Notes under the pieces: model-generated
Seen by the model: only the letters and a program-made list of their open reading frames with translations
Database searches by the model: none
Told to the model about the DNA's origin: nothing
Part shown: piece by piece, positions 33,078-40,522 of the stretch
Layout of the letters: the number at the start of each line of letters is the position of its first letter
How positions within the stretch are numbered: the first letter of the stretch is position 1
Program-made: the position numbers and the translations under genes
NCBI RefSeq assembly: GCF_004522235.1
Contig: NZ_SDLT01000028.1
Span: forward strand, 62,001-126,000
Length of the DNA: 64,000 nucleotides
Origin: Amycolatopsis nivea
GTDB lineage: Bacteria > Actinomycetota > Actinomycetes > Mycobacteriales > Pseudonocardiaceae
Direction of reading: 5' to 3'

Positions 33078-33605
33078 GTGCTGCGGAACAAGATCCTGCT
33101 CGTGCTGCCCGCGTTCCTCGTCGCCGGGTGCTCCGGTCTCCCGGCGCTCGACGGCGATCCGGACCACGACCCGGCTCAAGGCGGTGCTCCCGAAGGCGTC
33201 ACGCTGAGGCCGTCCGACACGAGTTACCCGGCCGTCGGAAATCTCGATCCGGCGTTGCGGAAAGCGTTGCAGGAGGCGGCAACGGACGCGCGTCGGCGCA
33301 ATGTGGACATTCAGATCGCGTCGGGCTGGCGGACGAAGGAGTATCAGCAGAAGCTGCTCGACGCGGGCATCGAAAAGTACGGCAGCCTGGAGAAGGCGCG
33401 GAAGTATGTGAACACGCCGGAACAATCGACGCACGTGTCCGGCAAGGCGGTCGACGTCGCCCCCACCCGAGCCGACGACTGGCTCATCCAGCACGGCGCG
33501 AAATACGGCCTGTGCCAGGTGTACGCGAACGAGATGTGGCACTTCGAACTGCTGACCACTCCGGGCGGTAAATGCCCGCCCACCCGTACGGACGCCGCCG
33601 GTTGA
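33078..33605 (+). CDS. VanY/D-alanyl-D-alanine carboxypeptidase-like lipoprotein
   Basis: A 175-residue protein from GTG 33078. The signal peptide ends in the lipobox LVAGC (14-18), so Cys18 should be lipidated. The M15 peptidase fold shows Arg85 (SGWRTKEYQ), zinc ligands His119 and Asp126 (STHVSGKAVDV), and His155 (MWHFEL) with its neighbouring Glu. Family members trim D-Ala from peptidoglycan stems or cut cross-links. The protein is at the lower end of family length but has all the catalytic residues. It may be a housekeeping wall hydrolase; no other vancomycin-resistance genes are present here. Confidence 0.88.
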   Translation: MLRNKILLVLPAFLVAGCSGLPALDGDPDHDPAQGGAPEGVTLRPSDTSYPAVGNLDPALRKALQEAATDARRRNVDIQIASGWRTKEYQQKLLDAGIEKYGSLEKARKYVNTPEQSTHVSGKAVDVAPTRADDWLIQHGAKYGLCQVYANEMWHFELLTTPGGKCPPTRTDAAG

Positions 33606-33617
33606 CGTCCGTACGGG
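33583..33617. terminator. Hairpin between convergent vanY-like and GH8 genes
   Basis: The 12-bp arms cccgtacggacg (33583-33594) and cgtccgtacggg (33606-33617) pair perfectly around an 11-base loop that holds the vanY-like stop codon. Ten bases later the GH8 gene ends from the other side. Probably a bidirectional terminator. Confidence 0.7.
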
Positions 33618-33626
33618 CGGCTGGGG

Positions 33627-34832
33627 TCACGGGGCCCAGTAGTTGCCGGACATCACCAGGTAGACCAGCAGTTTGATGGTCTCGCCGTAGTAAGTGTCGT
33701 CGTACGGATTGCCCGCCATGTATTTCCACAGCGAATCGGTCCACGCCTGGTCGCCCGCGACCATCGCCGCGACCCCCACCGGATTCGCCGCGACCTCGGA
33801 CTGGTCACTGGTTTTGGTCGGCGTCCCGTCCAATTTGGTGTGCGGATAAATCTTGGCCGGGTTGGCGCCGGAGTGGCTCTTGTAGCTGGCCGATTCCTTC
33901 TTGGCGACCTCGGTCGCGACCTTGCCGCCGTACAGCAGCGCGTCGGTGCCCATGTGCCAAGGCACCCGAACGGAGTTGTAGCCGACGATGTTGTCCGGCT
34001 GGTTCTCCAGATGATCCGCGGGCGCGGGCTTCGGGCTGTTGGTGTTCGCGCCGACCACGAAGTCGGACAGCAGATTCGCGTTCGGCGAATACTTGCTGGT
34101 GAACTGGGTGATCAGCTGCTCGGTCCGGGTGACGACCTTGTTCCAGTCGTGCGCGGTGTCGTACTTCGCGAACGCCCGCAGGTGGTCGAGCATGAAGTCG
34201 GAGGGCCGGGTGTCGTCGTTGCCCGCGTCGTCGGCGATCTTGAGATGCCCGTCGGACGCGACGTCGTACTTGTAGATCTTGGCAAGCCAGTCCTTGGCGG
34301 CGGCGCTGTAGCCGCCCCACTGCTTGTCCGCGAGAATCAGCCCGTAGCCGACGTCGAGATCGCCGTCGGTGGCCGAGTCAGGAGTGCCGTCGTCGGCGTA
34401 CTTGCAGGTCTTGCCGTCGATCACCCACTGGAAGAGCCCCTTGCTGTCCCGGTGGTCCTGGACGAACTTCCACATCCCGTCGAAAATCGTCTTGGCCTGG
34501 TCGTCGTAGCCCGCCATCAACGGGACGATGTTCATCCCGTAGCCCTGAGCCTCGGAAACCGTGCCCTTGTTGGGCGCGTCGTCGGTCGCCCAGACGAGGT
34601 AACCGCCGCAAGCCTGGCGGAGGTAAGTTTTCTTCCAGGAGTCGTACTGTCTCTTGACCGCGTTGTCCTGCTCAGCCTGACTGACGGAAGGCCGGACACC
34701 AGTCTGATAGGTGACGTGCGCCGGAAACGGACGCGCGACGGACGCCGCAGTGGCAGGCCCAGCACCAGCCAACGCAGCAGTAAGCGAAACGGAAGCGGCG
34801 GCGAACAACGCCACCTTCCGGGAAGCGGGCAT
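33627..34832 (-). CDS. Secreted glycoside hydrolase family 8 enzyme
   Basis: A 401-residue secreted protein with a signal peptide (MPASRKVALFAAASVSLTAAL...) ending near residue 30. The GH8 (alpha/alpha)6 barrel is indicated by the general acid Glu94 in TVSEAQGYGM and the ATDGDLDVGYGLILA segment around Asp156-Asp160. GH8 enzymes cut beta-1,4-glucan, xylan or chitosan. The cellobiose uptake locus a few kb away would suit a beta-glucanase, but chitosan remains possible. Its C-terminus meets the terminator shared with the VanY-like gene. Confidence 0.87.
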   Translation of the reverse strand: MPASRKVALFAAASVSLTAALAGAGPATAASVARPFPAHVTYQTGVRPSVSQAEQDNAVKRQYDSWKKTYLRQACGGYLVWATDDAPNKGTVSEAQGYGMNIVPLMAGYDDQAKTIFDGMWKFVQDHRDSKGLFQWVIDGKTCKYADDGTPDSATDGDLDVGYGLILADKQWGGYSAAAKDWLAKIYKYDVASDGHLKIADDAGNDDTRPSDFMLDHLRAFAKYDTAHDWNKVVTRTEQLITQFTSKYSPNANLLSDFVVGANTNSPKPAPADHLENQPDNIVGYNSVRVPWHMGTDALLYGGKVATEVAKKESASYKSHSGANPAKIYPHTKLDGTPTKTSDQSEVAANPVGVAAMVAGDQAWTDSLWKYMAGNPYDDTYYGETIKLLVYLVMSGNYWAP

Positions 34833-34955
34833 TTTCGGGGTCTCCTTGTTAGTAAACTTTCCTAACTAGGCGGCGTGAGAAAAGCCTGCTGTACCGGGTG
34901 TTTGGTGTCAAGATGTCCGGCCCTGAACTCGAAGGTGAACCGGTTCCGTAGCGTT

Positions 34956-35119
34956 CTGTGAGGGGCTCCTTCACGGCCGCTGATTCCCGTCGCGCCCCGC
35001 GGCCGGTCTGTGAGGGGCTCCTTCACGGACCTAGATTCCCTGAAGGAGCCCTTCACGGCTTTTTGGCGTACGTGAGGGTCGCCTGAGGGAATCTGATTCC
35101 GTGAGGGTTCCCCTCACGA
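34956..35119. repeat. GTGAGGGGCTCC hairpin cluster (second repeat island)
   Basis: Repeated words are ctgtgaggggctccttcacgg (34956 onward), tctgtgaggggctccttcacgg (about 35007-35028) paired with gaaggagcccttcacgg (35042-35058), and gtgagggttcccctcac (35101-35117). They are palindromes of the same gtga-ggg-ccc-tcac type as at 18994-19239 and 11923-11977. Confidence 0.8.
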
Positions 35120-35166
35120 CCCTCGGCTCGGCCGCCGCCCGCTCCGCGCCTGCTCGGGATGCCGCC

Positions 35167-35241
35167 CCAATGCCACATTGGTTGCGTCAGATGCACCGAA
35201 CGCCACATTGGGTGCGTCGCATGCACCCAATGCCACATTGG
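35167..35241. repeat. Three CCAATG-N3-CATTGG dyads at exact 30-bp spacing (second copy)
   Basis: Dyads start at 35167 (ccaatgccacattgg), 35197 (degenerate, cgaacgccacattgg) and 35227 (ccaatgccacattgg). The middle dyad carries the same degenerate left arm as in the first copy. Spacers are ttgcgtcagatgcac and gtgcgtcgcatgcac. Confidence 0.85.
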
Positions 35242-35288
35242 GGCGCTAGCCCCACACGATGAGAAACCGCCGCCGGTGCAGTCAACTG

Positions 35289-35456
35289 TCGGTGCACCCA
35301 CACCACCCCCGCACCCCGATACGAAGCTCTCCTGCGGTCTGAGGGTGCTTGTCAAGGCATCTTTCCCGCCTTGACAAGCACCCTCAGACCGTCAGCACAA
35401 TCAAGCTTCGGGGTGCCCCACCGCAACCCTCATCGAGCGATGTGCGAAGCACGAGC
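35289..35456 (+). repeat. Conserved intergenic element with 23-bp stem hairpin (second copy)
   Basis: The hairpin arms are at 35336-35358 and 35368-35390 and pair perfectly around atctttccc. Compared with the first copy, two base pairs are changed on both strands together (G-C to A-T and G-C to T-A) and a C-A mismatch becomes G-C. Left and right flanks are the same as at 19619-19785. Here it lies 83 bases upstream of the ion-channel-like gene. Confidence 0.88.
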
Positions 35457-35538
35457 AGTCCCGGCGCTTCCTCCCTGCCCCAACCCAAGACCCATGGAAT
35501 CATCACCCCCAGCAACACCCCAGCACCAGGGAGCCAGC

Positions 35539-36387
35539 ATGACCACCGGCCGTCCGGCCCAAGCCGAACTCAACAGCGGCGTCCTCCCCGGCAACGTCCG
35601 GGCCGACGACTGGATCATGCTCGCCCTGGCAGTCGTCTCCACCGGCATGCTGGCCTGGCTCCTCATCGGCCCGCCCCCGCCCAACATCAGCCAGTGGTTC
35701 TTCCTCGCCGACTGCATCATCTGCGGCATCTTCTTCCTGGAACTCCTCCACCGCTGGCGCAAACAAGGCTGGCGCGCCGCCTTCCTGGCCCGCACCTGGT
35801 ACGAAATCTTCGCGATGATCCCGGTCGCCCACCCGGCCTTCACCGCGAACCATCACGTCATCGGCGTAATCCTGCTGATCATCCGCCTGGGAAGGGCCGC
35901 CGACCGCGCGGTGGGGGAGCAGTTCACCTACCGCCTGGTGGACAAACTCTCCGAACCCATAGTCCGCGCCATCAAAAAACCCGTGACCATCGCCGTCCTC
36001 GACGAGGTGGTCAAGGTGCTGGAAACCGGGAACTACCCGGAGAACCTCGCCAAGTCCCTGAGCGAAAACAAGACCGAACTCCGCGCCATCATCACCGAAA
36101 AGATCTCCGAGGACCCGCAGCTGGGCAGACTGCGCAGGCTGCCGTTCCACGACGAGATCGTCCGCGCCACCGTCGACACGTCCTTCCGGGTCCTGCTGGA
36201 AGTCCTTCTGGACCCGCGCATCGACGACTTCTTCTCCTCCGTCGTCCGCGACAACCGCGAGCAGATCCGCCGCGCGGTCGCGCTCGGACTGGCCGATGTG
36301 GACGAGTCCCCGGACGAGCAGCTCCTGCGCACCCGCACCCAGCGCACCGCCGCGCACGAGTACGACGCCCAGCATCCGCGGCGTTGA
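35539..36387 (+). CDS. Ion-channel-like membrane protein
   Basis: A 282-residue protein from ATG 35539, with AGGGAG nine bases upstream. Hydrophobic segments at about 26-43 (WIMLALAVVSTGMLAWLLI), 52-72 (FFLADCIICGIFFLELL), 90-105 (IFAMIPVAHPAF) and 109-120 (VIGVILLIIRLGR) resemble the S1-S4 part of voltage-gated ion channels, including the Arg-containing fourth helix. No pore signature is seen. The rest (about 125-282) is soluble and charged, with helices such as VDKLSEPIVRAIKKPV. It may be a regulator or a stand-alone voltage-sensor-like domain. A frame extended back to 35371 is rejected, since it runs through the repeat. Confidence 0.75.
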   Translation: MTTGRPAQAELNSGVLPGNVRADDWIMLALAVVSTGMLAWLLIGPPPPNISQWFFLADCIICGIFFLELLHRWRKQGWRAAFLARTWYEIFAMIPVAHPAFTANHHVIGVILLIIRLGRAADRAVGEQFTYRLVDKLSEPIVRAIKKPVTIAVLDEVVKVLETGNYPENLAKSLSENKTELRAIITEKISEDPQLGRLRRLPFHDEIVRATVDTSFRVLLEVLLDPRIDDFFSSVVRDNREQIRRAVALGLADVDESPDEQLLRTRTQRTAAHEYDAQHPRR

Positions 36388-36655
36388 TCATCCATTGTGG
36401 ACATACCTACCGTACGCCGTCGGGTGCGCACTCTCCGTTGCAGCACAGGAGATTCACCGTTGAGGCCGGGCGGCGAACGCGTCAACCGCTGAAAGAGTGC
36501 ACTGTGGTCGCGCGGCGCGCGCACAGACGCCTGGAGTAGGGTGAGATCTCTCGTTCCGTTGCTGCACAAGGGTTGTGTTGGCGCGAGTACGGGGCGTTCC
36601 CGCCGGAGCCGAGGCAGACTGGAGCCGGCGGGGAGGTTGAGCGCGGTTTGGAGTC

Positions 36656-36880
36656 GTGGACGTGATTGATAGCGGGCAGCAGGTACGCAGGTGTCGCCGG
36701 CGGGACTGCACGGAGGATTCCTTGTGGCGCGGACTGTGCTCCGTGCATTGGAACCGCTGGCAGAGCGGCGCGGACGCACTCGAACTTCCAGACGACGACG
36801 TTCCCCCGCCGCCCGCGCAGGTCTGGTGGCCGCCGGAGCGTTCGCACGCTCCGCTGAGCAGCCGGGTGCCGGGCTCGTAG
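36656..36880 (+). CDS. Small Cys/His zinc-ribbon-like protein
   Basis: A 74-residue frame from GTG 36656; a GTG at 36662 is better spaced from GGAG and may be the true start. The core RRCRRRDC...RGLCSVHWNRW has the pattern C-x4-C-x8-C-x2-H followed by an aromatic and an Arg-Trp, a form often seen in actinobacterial and phage small DNA-associated proteins and at the ends of HNH or recombinase proteins. The rest is acidic and proline-rich. Function unknown. A hairpin follows at 36933-36957. Confidence 0.55.
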   Translation: MDVIDSGQQVRRCRRRDCTEDSLWRGLCSVHWNRWQSGADALELPDDDVPPPPAQVWWPPERSHAPLSSRVPGS

Positions 36881-36932
36881 CAGCCGTCGGACACGGTCGG
36901 CGCGCGCCTCGTTACCGCACGCCACCAGAGAA

Positions 36933-36957
36933 GTCCGGGCACAGTTTGTGCCCGGAC
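36933..36957. terminator. Hairpin between convergent small genes
   Basis: A perfect 10-bp stem gtccgggcac / gtgcccggac with loop agttt lies between the stops at 36880 and 36984. Confidence 0.75.
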
Positions 36958-36983
36958 CCGCACGGATCCGGGGAACAAACGCC

Positions 36984-37217
36984 TTACCGGCGAGAACGCG
37001 GGATGTGCGGCTCGTCCGGCGCGGAGAGCATCCGCACCAGCCGAGCCCGCGCCACGCGGTAGAGCAGGTCGCCGTGCTCATCGGGGACGACCCTGCCGTC
37101 GAGGTCCCGGCCGGCCGCCCGCACCACCACCTTGATCGCCTCGGCGGGCATCCTGCCCGCGAATTCCCCGGTCAGCCACGTGGTGACCTCGTCAGTCAGC
37201 CGGCTTCGCACCGTCAT
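36984..37217 (-). CDS. Small helical protein, possible three-helix-bundle dimerisation domain
   Basis: A 77-residue protein from ATG 37217 (MTVRSRLTDEVTTWL). The pattern of a first helix with FAGRMPAEAIKVVVRAAGRDLDG and a final helix ending in YRVARARLVRML is like small actinobacterial proteins of the three-helix-bundle dimerisation type. The match is a general one. Nothing in the neighbourhood indicates a role; the bglC gene ends 134 bases away on the same strand upstream. Confidence 0.6.
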   Translation of the reverse strand: MTVRSRLTDEVTTWLTGEFAGRMPAEAIKVVVRAAGRDLDGRVVPDEHGDLLYRVARARLVRMLSAPDEPHIPRSRR

Positions 37218-37351
37218 CGGACACTCCAGTCTCCGCTCGCGGGGCCGTTCGGGGCGGCCCCGGCACTGGTCCGACGGCCGCGCCCGGAACCCGTGACGCG
37301 AAACCCGAAGAGAAAGTCTTTCCCGGCGGTGCGAATGAACCCGGGAGTAGG

Positions 37352-38734
37352 TCACCGCAACGCGTTGCGCGCGATCACCTCCGCGTACCACCGTGCGCTG
37401 CGCTTCGGCGTGCGCTGCTGAGTGCGGTAATCGACGTGCACGAGGCCGAAGCGTTTCGCGTACCCCTCGGCCCATTCGAAGTTGTCCAGCAGCGACCAGT
37501 AGAAGTACCCGCGGAGATCAACTCCGTGGGCCAGAGCGTCGTGCGCGGCCCGCAGATGTGCGTCGAGGAAAGCGATGCGGTCGTCATCGGTGACCTCGCC
37601 GTCGCGGATCGGGTCCGGATACGCCGCGCCGTTCTCCGTGACGTACAACGGCACCGGCGGATAGTCCCGATGCACTTGCAACAGGGATTCGGTCAGCCCG
37701 CCGGGACGCACCTCCCAGCCGGAATCCGTGCGCGGCGCGGCCGGGTCCGGGACGAAGTGCACCTGGTCGGCTCCCGGCCACTCCCGGCCCGCCGGGATGC
37801 TTCCCGGCCGCGCCGATCCGGCCACCCGGTAGCCGCGGTAGTAGTTCACGCCAAGCCAGTCGATCGGCTTGCCGAGCACCGCCTCGTCGCCGTCCTGCAC
37901 CACGGCGTCGAAGCCGAACCGGGCCAGGTCTTCGCGCAGGTCAGCGGGGTAGCCGCCGCGCAGCAACGGGTCGAGGTACAACCGGTTCTGCAGTCCGTCG
38001 ATCCGCCGGGCGGCGTCGGCGTCGGCATCGTCGGATGAATCCGCGACGACCGGGTACAGGTTCAGCGTGATCCCGGACGGAGAGCTCGTGTGCTGCCGGA
38101 GCACGTCCATCGCCAGCCCGTGTGCCAGCAGCAGGTGATGCGCCGCCGCCACGGCTCCCTCCGGGGACGTCCGGCCGGGCGCGTGAACGCCCGAACCGTA
38201 GCCGAGCATCGCCGCGCACCACGGTTCGTTGAGCGTCGACCAGCTGGCCACCCGGTCGCCGAGCCGGGCCGCGATGACCTCGGCGTATTCGGCGAACCGG
38301 TACGCGGTGTCGCGCGTGGTCCAGCCGCCGCGATCCTCCAGCGACTGCGGAAGATCCCAGTGATACAGCGTCGCCCACGGCTGGATGCCCGCGGCCAGCA
38401 GCCGGTCCACGAGCCGGTCGTAGAAGTCCAGTCCGCGCGGCTCCGGTGTGCCGTGCGGCAGGATTCGCGGCCAGGACAGGGAAAACCGGTACGCGGTGAG
38501 CCCGAGCGACTGCATCAGCGCCACGTCGTCGGCGTAGCGGCGGTAGTGGTCGGCCGCCGGGTCGCCGGTGTCGCCGCGGGCCACCGCGCCCGGGCGCGCG
38601 GCGAAGGTATCCCAGACGGACGTCTCGCGTCCGTCCACTGTGGTCGATCCTTCGACCTGGAAGGCCGCCGTGGCGGCGCCCCAGACGAACGCGTCCGGGA
38701 ACGCGAGCACGTCGGGGATCGGCTGTGCGGACAT
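37352..38734 (-). CDS. bglC: GH1 beta-glucosidase (BglC-type)
   Basis: A 460-residue glycoside hydrolase family 1 enzyme. The acid/base Glu170 is in TLNEP and the nucleophile Glu367 in YVTENGA. No signal peptide is present, so it acts in the cytoplasm, splitting imported cellobiose and cello-oligosaccharides to glucose. It is the last gene of the minus-strand operon that begins with the cellobiose-binding lipoprotein. The gap to the upstream permease is two bases. In Streptomyces the same order (cebE, cebF, cebG, bglC, with cebR nearby) is established. Confidence 0.95.
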   Translation of the reverse strand: MSAQPIPDVLAFPDAFVWGAATAAFQVEGSTTVDGRETSVWDTFAARPGAVARGDTGDPAADHYRRYADDVALMQSLGLTAYRFSLSWPRILPHGTPEPRGLDFYDRLVDRLLAAGIQPWATLYHWDLPQSLEDRGGWTTRDTAYRFAEYAEVIAARLGDRVASWSTLNEPWCAAMLGYGSGVHAPGRTSPEGAVAAAHHLLLAHGLAMDVLRQHTSSPSGITLNLYPVVADSSDDADADAARRIDGLQNRLYLDPLLRGGYPADLREDLARFGFDAVVQDGDEAVLGKPIDWLGVNYYRGYRVAGSARPGSIPAGREWPGADQVHFVPDPAAPRTDSGWEVRPGGLTESLLQVHRDYPPVPLYVTENGAAYPDPIRDGEVTDDDRIAFLDAHLRAAHDALAHGVDLRGYFYWSLLDNFEWAEGYAKRFGLVHVDYRTQQRTPKRSARWYAEVIARNALR

Positions 38735-38736
38735 GG

Positions 38737-39561
38737 TCACCCTTTCACGGCGCCTTGCATGATCCCGGCCACGATCTGGCGGCCGAGCAGGAGGAAGACG
38801 ATGAGGATCGGAATCGTGGCCAGCGTGGTGCCCGCGAGCACCAGCGAATAGTCGACGTAGTAACCGCTTTGCAGTTTCTCCAGTGCCACCTGCACGGTCG
38901 GATTGCCCGCGTCGAGCACCACCAGCGGCCACAGGAAATCGTTCCAGGACGTCATGAACGTGAACATCGCGAGGATCGCGGCGGCCGGGCGGACCGCGGG
39001 CAGGCACACGTTCCAGAAGACCCGGATCATGCTGCAGCCGTCCATGCGCGCGGCCTCGATCAGTTCGTACGGCAGAGCGTCCACTGTGTACTGCCGCATC
39101 CAGAACACGCCGAACGCGGTGACCAGGTTCGGCACGATCACCGACTGCAGTCCGCCCGCCCAGCCGAGTTTCGACATCGCGATGAACAACGGGATGATGC
39201 CGAGCTGGGTTGGCACCGCGAGCGTCACCACGATGAACACGAACAAGCCGTTGCGGCCGCGGAAGCGCAGTTTGGCGAAGGCGAACCCGGCCAGCGACGA
39301 GAAGAGCACCGTGGTGAGCGTGACCGTGCCGGACACAATGACGCTGTTGGCCAGCGCCCGCCAGAACGGCACGGTGTCGAACACCCGCGCCGCGTTGGCG
39401 AAGAAGTTGCCGCCCGGCAGCAGCGGCGGGATCCGTTCGGTGAGCATTCCGTTGTCGCGGCTGGCGACGAGAAACGACCAGTAGAACGGGAACAGCGAGC
39501 CGAGCACGAACACGATCAGCACGCCGTAGGTCGCCCTGCGCGGTTTGCCGAGCCCGGTCAT
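38737..39561 (-). CDS. cebG: Sugar ABC transporter permease (CebG-type)
   Basis: A 274-residue permease of the MalG class from ATG 39561, overlapping the CebF-type stop by 4 bases. About six hydrophobic segments are seen. The cytoplasmic EAA-like loop reads ELIEAARMDGCSMIRVFWNVCLP (about 185-207), the contact site for the ATPase. No ATPase gene is in the operon; in Streptomyces the shared ATPase MsiK serves this transporter, and the same is likely here. Confidence 0.93.
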   Translation of the reverse strand: MTGLGKPRRATYGVLIVFVLGSLFPFYWSFLVASRDNGMLTERIPPLLPGGNFFANAARVFDTVPFWRALANSVIVSGTVTLTTVLFSSLAGFAFAKLRFRGRNGLFVFIVVTLAVPTQLGIIPLFIAMSKLGWAGGLQSVIVPNLVTAFGVFWMRQYTVDALPYELIEAARMDGCSMIRVFWNVCLPAVRPAAAILAMFTFMTSWNDFLWPLVVLDAGNPTVQVALEKLQSGYYVDYSLVLAGTTLATIPILIVFLLLGRQIVAGIMQGAVKG

Positions 39562-40520
39562 TTTCTCCTCCCCGCGAGCCGTCCGGTGACGAAGTAGTTG
39601 ACGAGCGCGATCACGATGATGATCAGGAAAAGCACCCAGGCGATCGCGGACGCGTAGCCGAGATTGAAGTTCTCGAAAGCGCTTTGGTACAGATACAGCG
39701 TCACCGTCTGGAACTGATGCGTGGAGCCGCCGTTGTTCGACCCGGGCATCGCGTCGAACAGCTTGGGCTCGGTGAAGATCTGCAGCCCGCCGATCGTCGA
39801 CGTGATGGTGACGAAGATCAGCGTGGGTTTGAGCAGCGGCAGCGTCACGTGGGTGAACCGGCGCACGGTGCCCGCGCCGTCGATCAGCGCGGCCTCGTGC
39901 AATTCCTTCGGAATCGCTTGCATGGCAGCGAGAACGATCAGCGCGTTGTACCCGGTCCACCGCCAGTTCACCATGATCGCGATGGCGACATGGCTGGCGA
40001 ACCGATTGGCCTGCCAGTCCACCGGGGACAGCCCGAACGTCTGGAGCACGCCGTTGACGAGACCGTAGCGCGGCCCGAAAAGGTTCGCGAAAATGATCCC
40101 CAGCGCGACCAGGCTCGCCGCGTAGGGCAGCAGGATGCCGACCCGCCAGCCGGTCGCGCCGCGCAACCGGAGACTGAGCACCGCGGCGAGCAGCACCGCG
40201 ATGATCAGCTGGGGCACGCTGGACAGCAGGAAGATGCTGACCGTGTTTTCCAGCGCGTGCCAGAACTGCGCGTCGGTGAAGAGTTCCTTGAAGTTGTCCA
40301 GTCCGATGAAATCGGGATTGTCGTCGCCGGCCTCCCAATGAAACAGCGACACGTAAGCCGTGTACAGCAACGGGAACATGCCCACGATGGCGAACACGAT
40401 AAAGAACGGTGCCACGTAGAGATAAGGCGAGACCTTGACATCCCAGCGCGCCAGCCGGTCGCGCAGGCCGGGCCGCGGTGCGGCCCGGCCTTCCGGAGCG
40501 ACCTTGTCGATGACTGTCAT
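39558..40520 (-). CDS. cebF: Sugar ABC transporter permease (CebF-type)
   Basis: A 320-residue permease of the MalF class. After a cytoplasmic start (MTVIDKVAPEGRAAPRPG) come six or so helices. The EAA loop is ELHEAALIDGAGTVRRFTHVTLPLLKP (about 208-234). It forms a heterodimer with the CebG-type permease. The gap to the binding-protein gene upstream is two bases, so the four genes are one tight transcription unit. Confidence 0.93.
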   Translation of the reverse strand: MTVIDKVAPEGRAAPRPGLRDRLARWDVKVSPYLYVAPFFIVFAIVGMFPLLYTAYVSLFHWEAGDDNPDFIGLDNFKELFTDAQFWHALENTVSIFLLSSVPQLIIAVLLAAVLSLRLRGATGWRVGILLPYAASLVALGIIFANLFGPRYGLVNGVLQTFGLSPVDWQANRFASHVAIAIMVNWRWTGYNALIVLAAMQAIPKELHEAALIDGAGTVRRFTHVTLPLLKPTLIFVTITSTIGGLQIFTEPKLFDAMPGSNNGGSTHQFQTVTLYLYQSAFENFNLGYASAIAWVLFLIIIVIALVNYFVTGRLAGRRK

Positions 40521-40522
40521 CG

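Larger units (their letters stand above)
34833..35538. other. Second repeat island, 706 bp without a gene
   Basis: The gap between the divergent GH8 and ion-channel-like genes contains, left to right: the GH8 promoter, a cluster of GTGAGGG hairpins (34956-35119), the CCAATG triad (35167-35241) and the 23-bp stem hairpin element (35289-35456). The shared modules stand in the same order and orientation as in the island at 18994-19785. Open frames running through it are not supported by codon use or conservation. Confidence 0.8.

Noticed and set aside
33078..33605. Vancomycin-resistance assignment for the VanY-like protein
   Set aside because: No vanH, vanA, vanX or VanRS genes are nearby; the M15 fold is also used in ordinary wall turnover.
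35371..35538. 56-residue N-terminal extension of the ion-channel-like protein
   Set aside because: It would translate the conserved intergenic hairpin element; ATG 35539 has a ribosome binding site.
37352..39007. Longer start for the GH1 beta-glucosidase at 39007
   Set aside because: It would overlap most of the cebG-type gene start region; ATG 38734 sits two bases after the upstream stop and begins the normal GH1 N-terminus.
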